NCBI RefSeq assembly: GCF_021245735.1
Contig: NZ_JAJISB010000012.1
Coordinates: 62,001-126,000, forward strand
Source of the DNA: Brevibacillus daliensis
Lineage (GTDB): Bacteria; Bacillota; Bacilli; Brevibacillales; Brevibacillaceae
Reading direction: 5' to 3'
DNA length: 64,000 bases
The notes below the pieces were generated by a model that did not search any database, was not told the origin of the DNA, and saw only the letters and a list, made by a program, of their open reading frames with translations. The position numbers were made by a program, and so were the translations under genes. This document shows positions 25,086 to 34,709 of the stretch, piece by piece (position 1 is the stretch's first letter; each line of letters starts with the position of its first letter).

Positions 25086-26276
25086 CTACTCATATCGCAA
25101 CGCATCAATAGGATCAAGCTTCGCCGCTTTATTCGCCGGATACATTCCGAAGAAGATACCAATGGCACTGGAGAAGCTAAAGGCAATAATAATACCCTCC
25201 CATGAGGTTACAGATGGCATACTAGCAAAGGACATAATAATCGCTCCCAAGCCTGTACCTAACAAAATACCAATGAAACCACCGATTAGGCAAACAATGA
25301 CTGATTCGATCAGGAATTGAATAAGGATATCTCGCTTCTTGGCTCCCAATGCTTTTCGAATACCAATTTCGCGAGTACGCTCGGTTACAGAAACAAGCAT
25401 GATGTTCATAACCCCAATTCCTCCAACCAGGAGGGAGATACCAGCGATAACAGCAAAAACCATTGTAAGAATAGACAGCATATTATTAATTTCTGCGAAT
25501 CCTTCAGCCACACTTCTGACTTCATAATGGTCTTCATGCTTATGCACGCGGTTCAAATATTTTTTGGTAAAATCCATGGCTGGTTGCAACATTTCTTCAG
25601 ATTTTGCCATTAAGTCTAACCTCTGAACATAAGGATGTTCCATCGTTGATGCCATTGTACGAATAGGCATATAGAGCAAAGTTTGTTCAAACCCACCACC
25701 GACAAAGCTCATCGTATCACCGACAACCCCAATGACCACATAGGATTGATCTGACATTCTAATACGCTGTCCGATAGCATTCCCTGATGGGAACAGCTTA
25801 TTGGCGAGTCCTTTATCCAGGACGACAACATTTCGTTCACCCTTGTTATCCTCTTCATTAATAAAACGCCCTTGTTGGACCTTAATTGTAGAATTCATCT
25901 CCAAATAAGAAGGGGTGACAGCCATGATGTCCGTGTTAATATCCTTTTTCTTATCTTTTACCATATCGCCAGATCGAATCATCCCGCCAACATTACTTAC
26001 ATATGGATTAAGCTTTTGCAACATATCAATGTCTTCTATCGTCAAATCATCAGAACTACTTGGCTCAGTAGAATCCCATTTTACATAAGTATTAAAGTTG
26101 GTCTTTCCTAACGCACCAAACTGGCCTTCCACCATAGCTTGACCGCCTTTTCCCAGGGTCATGATCGTAATAACGGAGGCGATCCCGATAATAATACCTA
26201 GCATGGTAAGGGAAGATCGTAGTTTATTGGACCATATACCGCTGACGGCAAGACGGAAGCTTTCCATTAAATTCAT
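25086..26276 (-). CDS. yknZ: MacB/YknZ-like ABC transporter permease
   Basis: 396 aa. FtsX-like permease architecture: first span (NKLRSSLTMLGIIIGIASVITIMTLG), a ~220-residue extracellular MacB-type domain (VVVLDKGLANKLFPSGNAIGQRIRM, VGDTMSFVGGGFEQ), then three C-terminal spans with SVTERTREIGIRKALGAKKRDI and YPANKAAKLDPIDALRYE. In Bacillus subtilis YknXYZ protects against the SDP toxin. The ATG overlaps the ATPase stop. The gene is last in a three-gene minus-strand operon. Confidence 0.88.
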   Translation of the reverse strand: MNLMESFRLAVSGIWSNKLRSSLTMLGIIIGIASVITIMTLGKGGQAMVEGQFGALGKTNFNTYVKWDSTEPSSSDDLTIEDIDMLQKLNPYVSNVGGMIRSGDMVKDKKKDINTDIMAVTPSYLEMNSTIKVQQGRFINEEDNKGERNVVVLDKGLANKLFPSGNAIGQRIRMSDQSYVVIGVVGDTMSFVGGGFEQTLLYMPIRTMASTMEHPYVQRLDLMAKSEEMLQPAMDFTKKYLNRVHKHEDHYEVRSVAEGFAEINNMLSILTMVFAVIAGISLLVGGIGVMNIMLVSVTERTREIGIRKALGAKKRDILIQFLIESVIVCLIGGFIGILLGTGLGAIIMSFASMPSVTSWEGIIIAFSFSSAIGIFFGMYPANKAAKLDPIDALRYE

Positions 26277-26995
26277 GTCTCCATCACCTCATTCTCAGCG
26301 GGAGTAGCAAAAATACGGTTTTTTACTGGTTCGTCACTTACGATTACACCATCTTTAAATATAACAATTCGCTCAGCGTGATCTGCTGCTTCCTGCTCAT
26401 GCGTAATCAGAATAATGGTAACACCTTGTGCATGCAGTTGTTGAAAGATTGCCATGACCTCGTTCGTTGAATGGCTATCTAGGTTACCTGTAGGCTCGTC
26501 AGCAAGCAGAATAGCCGGTCTGTTTACAAGTGCACGGGCGATCGCTACACGTTGCTTTTGCCCACCTGACATCTGTGGAGGTTTATGGTCAAGCCGGTCT
26601 TTCAAGCCGACTTTAGTCAGTGATTCTATGGCGCGTTGTTTGCGTTCCTTTGCTGAGACTCCGGCATATAGCATGGGTAATTCCACGTTACGTGTTGCTG
26701 AGACTCGTGGCAACAGGTTAAATGCCTGAAAGACAAAGCCGATTTTCTGATTGCGAATAGCAGCCAGTTGATTATCATTCTGCTTCGTAACTTCTACATC
26801 TTCCAGTATGTAAGAGCCAGATGTAGGACGATCTAAACATCCAAGCATATTCATGAAAGTAGATTTACCTGAACCAGACGGACCCATAATTGCTACGAAT
26901 TCTCCTTGGTTAACCTGAAAGTTAACCCCTTTAAGGATGTGTAGGTCAGTATCACCCGTTTTAAAGGTTTTTTGCATATTGGTAACGGTTAGCAT
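26273..26995 (-). CDS. yknY: MacB/YknY-like ABC transporter ATP-binding protein
   Basis: 240 aa of the LolD/MacB-type ATPase group. Walker A GPSGSGKST, Q-loop FVFQAFNLLPR, signature MSGGQKQRVAIARAL, Walker B ILLADEPTGNLDS and H-loop LITHE are all intact. GGAGGGAC precedes the ATG at 26995. The adaptor is upstream by 12 bases and the permease overlaps downstream, so the three subunits are made together. Confidence 0.92.
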   Translation of the reverse strand: MLTVTNMQKTFKTGDTDLHILKGVNFQVNQGEFVAIMGPSGSGKSTFMNMLGCLDRPTSGSYILEDVEVTKQNDNQLAAIRNQKIGFVFQAFNLLPRVSATRNVELPMLYAGVSAKERKQRAIESLTKVGLKDRLDHKPPQMSGGQKQRVAIARALVNRPAILLADEPTGNLDSHSTNEVMAIFQQLHAQGVTIILITHEQEAADHAERIVIFKDGVIVSDEPVKNRIFATPAENEVMET

Positions 26996-27007
26996 GTCAG
27001 TCCCTCC

Positions 27008-28273
27008 TTAAGGCGCAACGGGCATCTCAGCAGAGGAGATAACAGGTGAACCTTCCGTAATAAAAGGGGTTGGATTGGTGATTACTTGATCCCCTTCTTG
27101 TAGACCGCTCTTTATTTCAACAAGAATATCGCTTTCCATTGCGGTTGTAATTGTACGCTTCTTCGCAATACCATTTTCTGATACCCATACATAGGACGTT
27201 TCTCCCTCTACCACAAGTGCAGTAAATGGAACAACAAGAATGTTTTCTTTGTTTTCAACCATAATATCTACATCTACATTAAAACCAGGTTTTAATATCG
27301 AAACGGCTTTGTCTAGCTCAAGTGTTACATTTACTTTTGTTTTACCAGTTGTTTCTCCCTTTTGTTCCTTAGAAGCCATAGGAGAAATTTTAGTAACTGT
27401 CGCAGAAGCTGTTTCTTTTCCCATAGAAGTACCTGAAACAACTGCTTTTTGTCCCAGCTTTATATTTGGAATATCTGATTCGCTTATCTGTGCTTCAATA
27501 CTTAATTTGTTAAGATCACCCAATGTAAGAACTTCGGAGCCTTTGCTTACCATCTGTCCGTTTTTGGCAACTAAACTAAGGACTGTTCCAGCAAAAGGTG
27601 CAGTAACGCTGCTATTATTATCTTTTTTCATAAGTTCAGCCTTGCGAATTTCAAGTTCTTTGATTTGAGCTTGAACGGAAGCCAAATCAGCCTGTTTAGG
27701 ACCCTTAGTTGTAAGTGCCATGTCGTTAACAGCTAGGCTGAGCGATGAATTTGCTTGTTGCAGTGCTTCTTTTGCCTTGTCATAATCCTGACCTGGGACA
27801 GCACCAGCATCTAACAGGGCTTTCATTCTGTCATGTTCCCGTTGTGCGGAAGCCACCTGTGCTTTAGCTTGATTAATTTTTTCCTGTTGCTGTGCGATCA
27901 ACTCAGGTTCTTTGCCACCGGTCAGTTTGCTCAACTCAGCCTGTCGTCCCACTATTTGTGCATCAATGGTTGCCATTTCACTAGTTGTATCAGTTATATC
28001 CAATTGGCCAATGACTTGTCCCTGTTGAACGCTGTCTCCTTCTTTAAGTACCATATTTTGCAGGGTTCCGTTATTAGGAGAGAAGATTGTAACTTCTTGT
28101 TTTGGTTTAACGATTCCAGAAGCAAAGATCTTATTTTCAATTGCTCCTTTTGTAACGGGTGCAGTAGCTACAATTGGGCCTACAGGTCCCGCGGAGGACA
28201 TCTTCCAGAAAAATCCACCACCAGCTAGTACAATAACACCAACTGTGATTAACCCCCACCATCTTTTTTTCAT
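27008..28273 (-). CDS. yknX: Efflux membrane-fusion (adaptor) protein, YknX-like
   Basis: 421 aa from the ATG at 28273 (AAGGGG nine bases upstream). One N-terminal span, a lipoyl-like domain split in two (EVTIFSPNNGTLQNMVLKEGDSVQQGQVIGQLD and SVTAPFAGTVLSLVAKNGQMVSKGSEVLTLG), an alpha-helical hairpin between them (~130-220, with AQREHDRMKALLDAGAVPGQDYDKAKEALQQ), then beta-barrel and membrane-proximal domains. It is the wall-spanning adaptor that activates MacB-type pumps. First gene of the operon. Confidence 0.88.
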   Translation of the reverse strand: MKKRWWGLITVGVIVLAGGGFFWKMSSAGPVGPIVATAPVTKGAIENKIFASGIVKPKQEVTIFSPNNGTLQNMVLKEGDSVQQGQVIGQLDITDTTSEMATIDAQIVGRQAELSKLTGGKEPELIAQQQEKINQAKAQVASAQREHDRMKALLDAGAVPGQDYDKAKEALQQANSSLSLAVNDMALTTKGPKQADLASVQAQIKELEIRKAELMKKDNNSSVTAPFAGTVLSLVAKNGQMVSKGSEVLTLGDLNKLSIEAQISESDIPNIKLGQKAVVSGTSMGKETASATVTKISPMASKEQKGETTGKTKVNVTLELDKAVSILKPGFNVDVDIMVENKENILVVPFTALVVEGETSYVWVSENGIAKKRTITTAMESDILVEIKSGLQEGDQVITNPTPFITEGSPVISSAEMPVAP

Positions 28274-28489
28274 TTTTATCATCCCCTTGTGAACATCATA
28301 CATGAAAGTCTACGGATCAGAATGAAAATAGTTACAGTTCTGCACCAATCTTATTAAAGATTTCTTAATTTTATTATTTTCTGAGTAGGAAAGTACTGTT
28401 TTACATGGAACTAGAGTAAGAATAAATGGAATTATTGGATTGAAATTACATATTGAGATTCCGCTTCAGTTGTGGGGAGGTAACGAAAT

Positions 28490-29848
28490 ATGAATCAAAC
28501 AATTCGGTTCCGTTATGACAAGGCAACTCCTTTTTTAAACGAACATGAGCTGAAATATATGGAGCCTGCAATTCGGATGGCACATGATCTGTTACATACA
28601 AAAAAAGGACCGGGGAGTGATTATCTCGGGTGGGTTGATTTACCGCACCAATATGATCGAGCAGAATTTATACGTATAAAAATGATAGCAGAAAAAATTA
28701 GGAATGATACAGACGTCTTGCTGATTATCGGAATTGGTGGTTCCTATCTGGGGTCGAAGGCAGTAATCGATGCACTTGGACATACGTTTTATAACTCAAT
28801 TCGAAAAGAAAAACGTAAAGCTCCGGAGATTTACTATGTGGGAAATAATAGTAGTCCCAGTTACCTTGCTGATTTGGTAGATGTACTGGAAGGAAAAGAG
28901 GTCTCTATCAATGTGATATCTAAATCGGGAACGACGACTGAACCAGCCATTGCCTTTCGCATTTTTCGTGAGTATCTGGAAAAGAAATATGGAAAAAAGG
29001 AAGCACGTAAGCGAATATATGCTACCACTGATCAAACGCGAGGGGCCTTAAGACAGATAGCAGATGAAGAGGGATATGAGACATTTGTGATTCCTGATGA
29101 TGTGGGAGGTCGTTTTTCCGTTTTGACAGCGGTTGGTTTACTACCAATTGCTGTGTCAGGAGTGGATGTCGACCAATTAATGAAGGGGGCTCAACATTCT
29201 TGCGATCGCTTTCGAACTCCAGATCTATGGGATAATGAGTGCTATCAATACGCAGCACTCAGAAACCTATTACTTCGAAAAGGGAAGCAGATCGAAATGC
29301 TGGTCAACTATGAACCCCGACTTCATTATTTGAATGAATGGTGGAAACAGCTATTCGCTGAATCAGAAGGAAAGGACGGAAAAGGAATTTTTCCAGCTTC
29401 AGCTGATCTCTCTGCTGATTTGCACTCCCTCGGTCAATTTATTCAGGATGGGACTCGCAATTTATTCGAAACGGTGCTCTCCATTGACAAATACAGGTGC
29501 GATGTAGAAATAGAAGAAGCTCAACCCGATCTGGATGGACTCAATTTCCTCAGTGGAAAAGGCATGGAATTCGTCAATAAAAAGGCGATGGAAGGTACGA
29601 TCTTGGCACATATTGATGGGGGAGTTCCTAATCTAGTGGTTGAATTGCCGGAGTTGTCAGCGTATCATATTGGTGAGCTCTTATATTTTTTTGAAAAAGC
29701 ATGCGGAATCAGCGGCTATTTGCTCGGAGTAAATCCATTTGATCAACCAGGCGTAGAAGCATATAAGACTAATATGTACGCCTTGTTGGGAAAACCGGGA
29801 TATGAAAAGCAAAAGAGAGAGCTGGAAGCGCGTCTGCAAGGGAAGTAA
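28490..29848 (+). CDS. pgi: Glucose-6-phosphate isomerase
   Basis: 452 aa; interconverts glucose-6-phosphate and fructose-6-phosphate in glycolysis. Signatures: [17 protein letters not shown] (~80-96), [16 protein letters not shown] (sugar-phosphate loop), the region after [16 protein letters not shown], and [12 protein letters not shown]. Length fits the short Firmicutes form. GGGGAGG site before ATG 28490. The next small gene begins 5 bases after the stop and is probably co-transcribed. Confidence 0.96.
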   Translation: MNQTIRFRYDKATPFLNEHELKYMEPAIRMAHDLLHTKKGPGSDYLGWVDLPHQYDRAEFIRIKMIAEKIRNDTDVLLIIGIGGSYLGSKAVIDALGHTFYNSIRKEKRKAPEIYYVGNNSSPSYLADLVDVLEGKEVSINVISKSGTTTEPAIAFRIFREYLEKKYGKKEARKRIYATTDQTRGALRQIADEEGYETFVIPDDVGGRFSVLTAVGLLPIAVSGVDVDQLMKGAQHSCDRFRTPDLWDNECYQYAALRNLLLRKGKQIEMLVNYEPRLHYLNEWWKQLFAESEGKDGKGIFPASADLSADLHSLGQFIQDGTRNLFETVLSIDKYRCDVEIEEAQPDLDGLNFLSGKGMEFVNKKAMEGTILAHIDGGVPNLVVELPELSAYHIGELLYFFEKACGISGYLLGVNPFDQPGVEAYKTNMYALLGKPGYEKQKRELEARLQGK

Positions 29849-29853
29849 TTGAT

Positions 29854-30084
29854 ATGTACTTAAATGTAGCTGAAACAGCAGCTTATCTAGAATTGCCTGA
29901 GTGGTATATCCGTGAAAAAATTGCGGATGGACAAATTCGAGCCGTCCATAATGGAGAAGAGTACTTCATGAATAGGGACCAATTTACTCATACACTCGAT
30001 GAATTAAAGCGTCTGCGAGAGTTCGAGGACATAGAGAAGTTCGAGCCTGTACCAGAAAGCTATGATTACAAGGATGAAGATTAA
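29854..30084 (+). CDS. Excisionase-like helix-turn-helix small protein
   Basis: 76 aa. Begins MYLNVAETAAYLELPEWYIREKIADGQIRAVHNGEEYFMNRDQF, the pattern of MerR/excisionase-type (HTH_17) DNA-binding domains: a helix-turn-helix plus a small wing. The C-terminal 25 residues are acidic (EDIEKFEPVPESYDYKDED). No recombinase is near, so it is more likely a chromosomal regulator or accessory factor than a phage gene. It trails pgi in the same unit and lies just before a TPP riboswitch. Confidence 0.75.
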   Translation: MYLNVAETAAYLELPEWYIREKIADGQIRAVHNGEEYFMNRDQFTHTLDELKRLREFEDIEKFEPVPESYDYKDED

Positions 30085-30112
30085 AAAAGTACCTGCAACC
30101 AAATAGAAATCT

Positions 30113-30205
30113 GCTGGGGGAGTCCTAACAATACGGGGCTGAGAGGACAGAGCTAGTCTGTTGACCCTTTTTACCTGATCCAGATCATGCTGGCGCAGGG
30201 AAGTG
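30113..30205 (+). ncRNA. TPP (THI-box) riboswitch
   Basis: Shows the core TPP elements in order: CTGGGGGAGTCC, GGGGCTGAGAGGAC (the GGCUGAGA thi box), GACCCTTTTTACCTGATC and CCAGATCATGCTGGCGCAGGGAA. Thiamine pyrophosphate binding should turn off thiO downstream by way of the terminator hairpin that follows. Confidence 0.95.
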
Positions 30206-30231
30206 GTGTTCGTTCTTAACCTTGGTATCGT

Positions 30232-30269
30232 TACCCCACCCTTCTCTTGTGAATGGTGGGTTTCTTTTT
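30232..30269 (+). terminator. Riboswitch-controlled terminator (expression platform)
   Basis: CCCACC / GGTGGG stem with an ~14-nt loop and a TTTCTTTTT tail between the TPP aptamer and thiO. It forms when TPP is bound. Confidence 0.85.
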
Positions 30270-30311
30270 GGCTGTTTATTTCACCTAAGCAGCAAGGAGA
30301 GGACGATAGAG

Positions 30312-31439
30312 ATGAGAGAGAACCAGAGTGATTTTGTTATCATAGGTGGAGGAATAATCGGATTATCCATGGCGGTAGAATTGGCTGAACAAGGTGCGAG
30401 TGTCGCAATTTTTGATCAGGGGGATTTTGGTGGGGAGGCATCGGTGGCAGCTGCTGGCATGCTTGCTCCGCTAAAGGAATTTATGGAAGCAGGTCCTTTA
30501 CTCAACCTGGGAATAAAATCGTTAGAAATGTATCGTAGCTGGACCGCCAAACTAGAGCAGCATACAGGAATTAACGCCCAAATGTCCTCTAATGGTGTGT
30601 TGACCATAGCACTGGACAGAGTGGAAGTAGAGTGGCTTCTTTCTCGATATGAGTGGCAAAAAAGAGCAGGATATGATGTCCATTTACTCGACGAGCATGA
30701 ATTACATGAAGCGGAACCAGCTCTCACGAAAGAGGCAAAGCTTGCTATCTGGTCCCCACAGGAGGCAGATGTAAACAATCAATTGTTACTGCGTTCCCTT
30801 GTCAGAAGATGCATGCAATTAGGAGTATTCATGTATAAGAACACGATGATTACGAACGTAATAAAAGAATCAGCAACTCGGGTTTCGGGTGTTGATACAA
30901 CTGCTGGAAAATGGAGAGCGAACCATGTTGTTGTGACGGCAGGGGCTTGGTCTTCTATTTTGCTAAGAGATGTAGGTATTGAAACTAGTGTACATCCAGT
31001 GAGGGGTCAGATTGCTGCTGTATCTTCTGAACTTGTATCGATTCGTCATGTGATTTTTGGAAAAAAAGGATATCTTGTTCCCAAACAAGATGATCGCATT
31101 ATCATAGGGGCAACGGAGGATTTTGCGGGTTATGAACGGGCGGTAACAGTAGATGGGGTAGCTAGTGTACTGCATGGGGCAACTACCTTGATTCCAGCGA
31201 CCCAGCAAGCCAGGTTTCTGACAGCATGGGCGGGACTTCGACCTGCAACTCTGGATGGTTTACCTCTTTTAGGACCTGTTCCGAATTGGCAAGGATTATC
31301 TATTGCAACAGGGCATTATCGTAATGGGATTCTACTGGCTCCCATTACTGCATATGTAATGGGAGAATGGTTGCTTCATGGAAAAAGAGAGCCACTCGAA
31401 CCATTTTTACCTGAGCGATTACGTTCTTTACCTGTATAG
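30312..31439 (+). CDS. thiO: Glycine oxidase ThiO
   Basis: 375-aa FAD-dependent amine oxidase of the DadA/ThiO group. It makes the dehydroglycine needed for the thiazole of thiamine. FAD motif VIIGGGIIGLSMAVELAEQGASVAIFD (residues ~9-35), EASVAAAGMLAPLKE, and the C-terminal WAGLRPATLDGLPLLGP followed by GHYRNGILLAPITAYVMGEWLL. ATG 30312 with AAGGAGAGG upstream; a longer upstream frame runs into the riboswitch terminator and is rejected. It is the only thi gene here; thiS, thiG and thiF are not adjacent. Confidence 0.92.
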   Translation: MRENQSDFVIIGGGIIGLSMAVELAEQGASVAIFDQGDFGGEASVAAAGMLAPLKEFMEAGPLLNLGIKSLEMYRSWTAKLEQHTGINAQMSSNGVLTIALDRVEVEWLLSRYEWQKRAGYDVHLLDEHELHEAEPALTKEAKLAIWSPQEADVNNQLLLRSLVRRCMQLGVFMYKNTMITNVIKESATRVSGVDTTAGKWRANHVVVTAGAWSSILLRDVGIETSVHPVRGQIAAVSSELVSIRHVIFGKKGYLVPKQDDRIIIGATEDFAGYERAVTVDGVASVLHGATTLIPATQQARFLTAWAGLRPATLDGLPLLGPVPNWQGLSIATGHYRNGILLAPITAYVMGEWLLHGKREPLEPFLPERLRSLPV

Positions 31440-31479
31440 AATTAATAAAGTAATATAACTCTACTTTGAATAAGATTAT

Positions 31480-31520
31480 AGGCGATGCTATCTTAATTGT
31501 AGTATCGCCTTCTAAATTTC
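31480..31520 (+). terminator. Intrinsic terminator after thiO
   Basis: AGGCGATGCTA / TAGTATCGCCT stem (one mismatch) with a T-rich tail. Confidence 0.75.
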
Positions 31521-31582
31521 TTTAAGATATTTCTATTTTCATGCATAGTCGTACTTCCACTTTTATTCTCTTGCCAAACACA

Positions 31583-32242
31583 TTACAAATAATCCAGGCT
31601 ATTAAAAATCAGGATCAGTCCAACAATACACATAATCCAAGAAAGTGCCGATCCTGTACTAGTAGCGATCTTCGTCCGAAGTTTTTTGAGAGGATTTTGC
31701 ATCCACCGACCAAATAGGAGATAGAAGATATACAGTACGAGTGAAGGCAATACCATGATAAAGTTGTATCCAGCTAAAATAAATGACCATTCCATCCATG
31801 ATAGATTAGATGTAGTCATAATGCCAATTGCTGCAAAATAAGGAAATGCAGTACCTACTTCAATTAATGAAGTAGTAAATCCCAGAGCAACCATTGAAAA
31901 AATGCTGGTTGATTTTGGTACAGGTAGTTCTGGATTTTTCTTTGTTGGAACATAAAAACTTGCGATGAATAATATCGCTCCAATTATAAAGACCGTCCAG
32001 CTTACGATTCGATTTTGAAATATGTCAGAAATAATCTCAAATAAAAAACCTAAACCTAACATGAGTGAAACTCCAACAGCAAAATAAAACCCAGCTACCG
32101 TCAATAAATAAACCAATAAACGTTTTGTAAGTCTTTCTTTATCTGTTAATAGCAGATACACTGTTACTCCCAATATGGCAGGACTTAACATGTCCAATAG
32201 AGCCAATCCCCCTATCAGGAGAAGTGGTTCTGTACTCATCAT
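31583..32242 (-). CDS. GAP family membrane protein (LysE-superfamily-like)
   Basis: 219 aa with about six hydrophobic spans. The N-terminal LLLIGGLALLDMLSPAILGVTVYLLL (DMLSP motif) and central FSMVALGFTTSLIEVGTAFPYFAAIGIM fit the GAP/Sap small transporter group related to LysE. The substrate is unknown. It starts 8 bases after the MerR gene and is probably its regulated partner. Confidence 0.75.
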   Translation of the reverse strand: MMSTEPLLLIGGLALLDMLSPAILGVTVYLLLTDKERLTKRLLVYLLTVAGFYFAVGVSLMLGLGFLFEIISDIFQNRIVSWTVFIIGAILFIASFYVPTKKNPELPVPKSTSIFSMVALGFTTSLIEVGTAFPYFAAIGIMTTSNLSWMEWSFILAGYNFIMVLPSLVLYIFYLLFGRWMQNPLKKLRTKIATSTGSALSWIMCIVGLILIFNSLDYL

Positions 32243-32250
32243 TCTCCCCC

Positions 32251-33009
32251 CTATTCCGCTTGAGGATTATTCTTTTCAGCCAAAAAAAATGCATATGCCT
32301 GTTCCATAAACTCAAGCACATTCTGATCAATTGGATATAAGCTAAGTTTTTCTGATTGTTTTGGCGACATCCTTATTTTCCACAACTTTTCTAAAAATTC
32401 ATCCTCACCTTCAAATTCCTCTAAACGTTTTTCATCCATTCTTCTAATGATATTTTGGACTTTGGGTGCTTTTGGACCTTCCATCATATAACGCTTTAGC
32501 TGTCCGATTAGAGCAATCCATTCGAGTGAATCAGGGCTGTCACTTGTCATATTGGGAACCTTTTTCCATAGTTTTATTTCTCTGGGTTTAAATACAGATT
32601 CTCGATAAAGCTGTTTCATTTCCTTATCTTTACTGGATAATTGCATGGTCTTCTGAATTGCGACCCAATTTTCTTCACCTTCTAAAGCAATTCCATGAAT
32701 CAATTCCCGTAACGATAACTCAATTTTCTTTAAATTTTCCTGTTCTTTTAATACAAAAGATAATTGACTCTTTAAACTTTCTGACCAATCCCATTCACTA
32801 GAAGTGAGCATATTCTTAATCTCATGTAATGGAAATCCAATCTTTTTTAAAAATTGAATCTGCTGAAGTTTTTTTATATCTTCATTTGTATATAAACGAT
32901 GGCCGCCCTCTGTTTTGGATGCGGGTTTTAATAAACCGATTTTATCGTAGTAACGTAGTGTTCTTACGGTAACACCTGTCAGATCTCCAACCTTATTAAT
33001 ATGTATCAA
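32251..33009 (-). CDS. MerR family transcriptional regulator (TipA-like)
   Basis: 252 aa. The N-terminal MerR winged helix is textbook (KVGDLTGVTVRTLRYYDKIGLLKPASKTEGGHRLYTNEDIKKLQQIQFLKKIGF), then a dimerisation coiled coil (LKEQENLKKIELSLRELI). The C-terminal ~130 residues form a TipAS-like drug/ligand-binding domain. It starts at TTG 33009 with AGGAAGGTAGG upstream. It sits between a 48-aa membrane protein and the GAP transporter, suggesting a ligand-induced efflux operon. Confidence 0.9.
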   Translation of the reverse strand: MIHINKVGDLTGVTVRTLRYYDKIGLLKPASKTEGGHRLYTNEDIKKLQQIQFLKKIGFPLHEIKNMLTSSEWDWSESLKSQLSFVLKEQENLKKIELSLRELIHGIALEGEENWVAIQKTMQLSSKDKEMKQLYRESVFKPREIKLWKKVPNMTSDSPDSLEWIALIGQLKRYMMEGPKAPKVQNIIRRMDEKRLEEFEGEDEFLEKLWKIRMSPKQSEKLSLYPIDQNVLEFMEQAYAFFLAEKNNPQAE

Positions 33010-33049
33010 CTGATAAACCTACCTTCCTAAACGCTAGCCATAATTTTTT

Positions 33050-33196
33050 TCATGTATTCTTTTTTACGAAAGAATTACGAAGTAAATATCCTACTCCTAA
33101 GCCAATCAGTACACCAGGAAATGCATGATCAAGTATCAGTCCAATACCCGCACCTATAATGACACATCCATAAATAATAATATCTCCTTGTTTCAT
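33050..33196 (-). CDS. Hypothetical 48-aa glycine-rich membrane protein
   Basis: ATG at 33196 directly follows an ideal AGGAGG site. Sequence MKQGDIIIYGCVIIGAGIGLILDHAF then VLIGLGVGYLLRNSFVKKNT: two glycine-rich hydrophobic helices and a basic end. It lies 40 bases upstream of the merR gene on the same strand, probably in the same operon. Function not recognised. Confidence 0.65.
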   Translation of the reverse strand: MKQGDIIIYGCVIIGAGIGLILDHAFPGVLIGLGVGYLLRNSFVKKNT

Positions 33197-33357
33197 CTAA
33201 AAACCTCCTATTGTAATTCTCATATCTTTCGAGGATGATTGAAAAAGCTGTTACTAAACATTATATAAAATGACGTAACGTAAGCTTCAAGTATTTTTAG
33301 CCTCTTTTAAATTTTTTAATAAATTTAGTAATCAGGGAATATATCATTGAAATAACT

Positions 33358-33407
33358 AAAAACGAGATCCGATGGTTTCTACGACCAAAGGGATCTCGTT
33401 TTTTTGC
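33358..33407 (-). terminator. Terminator after the GH18 gene
   Basis: AAACGAGATCC / GGATCTCGTTT stem with T runs on both strands; ends the minus-strand GH18 gene. Confidence 0.85.
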
Positions 33408-33427
33408 AGGATCTATTAGGGTAATTC

Positions 33428-34477
33428 CTACGGAGCTAGGCCTTTCCAAAAATCGGCATTCTCAAATCCAAGTCTCCAAACGGCAAAGCCTGCCAATTTA
33501 TTCGTCTCAGCTACCTGACGCTTGGCACGTATACTATGTTCGTTTTCATACCAGATTGTACGGGAGACACCATCTTTTTTGTATGAAATAGTAGGAGATT
33601 GTGCAGGTGAATTCCATACCGCTTTGACGGGGGCATTTTTCAACAGGGAAGGCATTTGTTTAAAGGTTACAGCTCGGTTCCCGGCACTGCTCCATTCATA
33701 ACCGTAACTAGGAATACCCATCAAGAGTTTATTTGCGGGAACTTGCGATTTGCTATATGCAACAACATCCTTCACCCATTGAATGGATGCGACTGGGCCT
33801 GTTTCGGACCAAGGACCATGCTGATCATATGTCATCACTTGAACATAGTCTGCTTTTTTCCCGATTGCGTTCAAGTCATATCCATACGTCCAAAAAATAG
33901 CAGGATCGTCATTTTCTTTTGCTTGTGTACAGACAATCAGTTTTTTCTTATGTTTATGAAGCTCATCAGTTAATTCTCCAACAAAGCGGGAGTAAGCATC
34001 TCGATCGTTGGCAGGAACGCTTTCAAAATCTAGATTAATTCCTGTAAGCTGATTCTTATTTGCAATAGAGACGAGTTCTGTAATTACTTTTTTCTTTTTA
34101 GCAGAATCCGTAACGATTGCATGAACGATTTCTTTATCAAACAACTTTTCTCCATGATTCGTGACTAAAATGTAGCTGCCTTTTTTTGCTTGGTGCACAA
34201 GTTGCAGTCCATCTGCTGGAATCGTCCCGGTAACATCTCCATTTTTAGATACGTTAAATTGGGAGAAGGAGACATCTGTAACCTTGCTCAAATTTTGTTT
34301 GAGAGAGTTGTAAGAATTTTTATCTCCAGCGTAATTTTCGGCATAGTAACCCAAAATAATGGGTTTCTTTTTTTGTTCAACTGGCGGTTTGACGGTAGTA
34401 GCAGCAGGAACCTGAGTGAGATTCCAGCCGAAGACTGCTACAGTAACCAGCATGCATGTAAGTAAGATTCGTTTCAC
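33428..34477 (-). CDS. Glycoside hydrolase family 18 protein (secreted)
   Basis: 349 aa from GTG at 34477. Signal peptide residues ~1-26 (ending PAA). The GH18 barrel shows IILGYYAENYAG, the catalytic strand LTGINLDFESVP (the family D-x-x-D-x-D-x-E reduced to NLDFE, acid Glu present), YVQVMTYDQHGPWSETGP and a closing AGFAVWRLGFENADFW. It resembles cell-wall/spore cortex-type GH18 enzymes (YaaH/YdhD) more than secreted chitinases, but it lacks LysM domains. Substrate is peptidoglycan or chitin-like glycan. Confidence 0.85.
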   Translation of the reverse strand: MKRILLTCMLVTVAVFGWNLTQVPAATTVKPPVEQKKKPIILGYYAENYAGDKNSYNSLKQNLSKVTDVSFSQFNVSKNGDVTGTIPADGLQLVHQAKKGSYILVTNHGEKLFDKEIVHAIVTDSAKKKKVITELVSIANKNQLTGINLDFESVPANDRDAYSRFVGELTDELHKHKKKLIVCTQAKENDDPAIFWTYGYDLNAIGKKADYVQVMTYDQHGPWSETGPVASIQWVKDVVAYSKSQVPANKLLMGIPSYGYEWSSAGNRAVTFKQMPSLLKNAPVKAVWNSPAQSPTISYKKDGVSRTIWYENEHSIRAKRQVAETNKLAGFAVWRLGFENADFWKGLAP

Positions 34478-34709
34478 CTGATGTAAGTCCCTTCTGTCTA
34501 TCTAGTTGTATAAGTTTGTCTACACTATTTCGACAAGAACTTATGAATTCCTTTATAGGTAAACTAATGAAAATAATGGAAAATAATCACACATACTATT
34601 TTTATTCGATCTGTTATAATCGGCTTTTACATTTGCTGATAGACAGACACAATAGTATGATAAACGTGAGGAGAACTATGTTGACGCAGAAAAGAGAGGG
34701 TTTAATACC

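Noticed and set aside
29854-30084. Phage excisionase call for the 76-aa HTH protein
   Set aside because: The fold fits, but no integrase or attachment site is nearby and it is tightly linked to pgi, so a mobile-element role is not supported.
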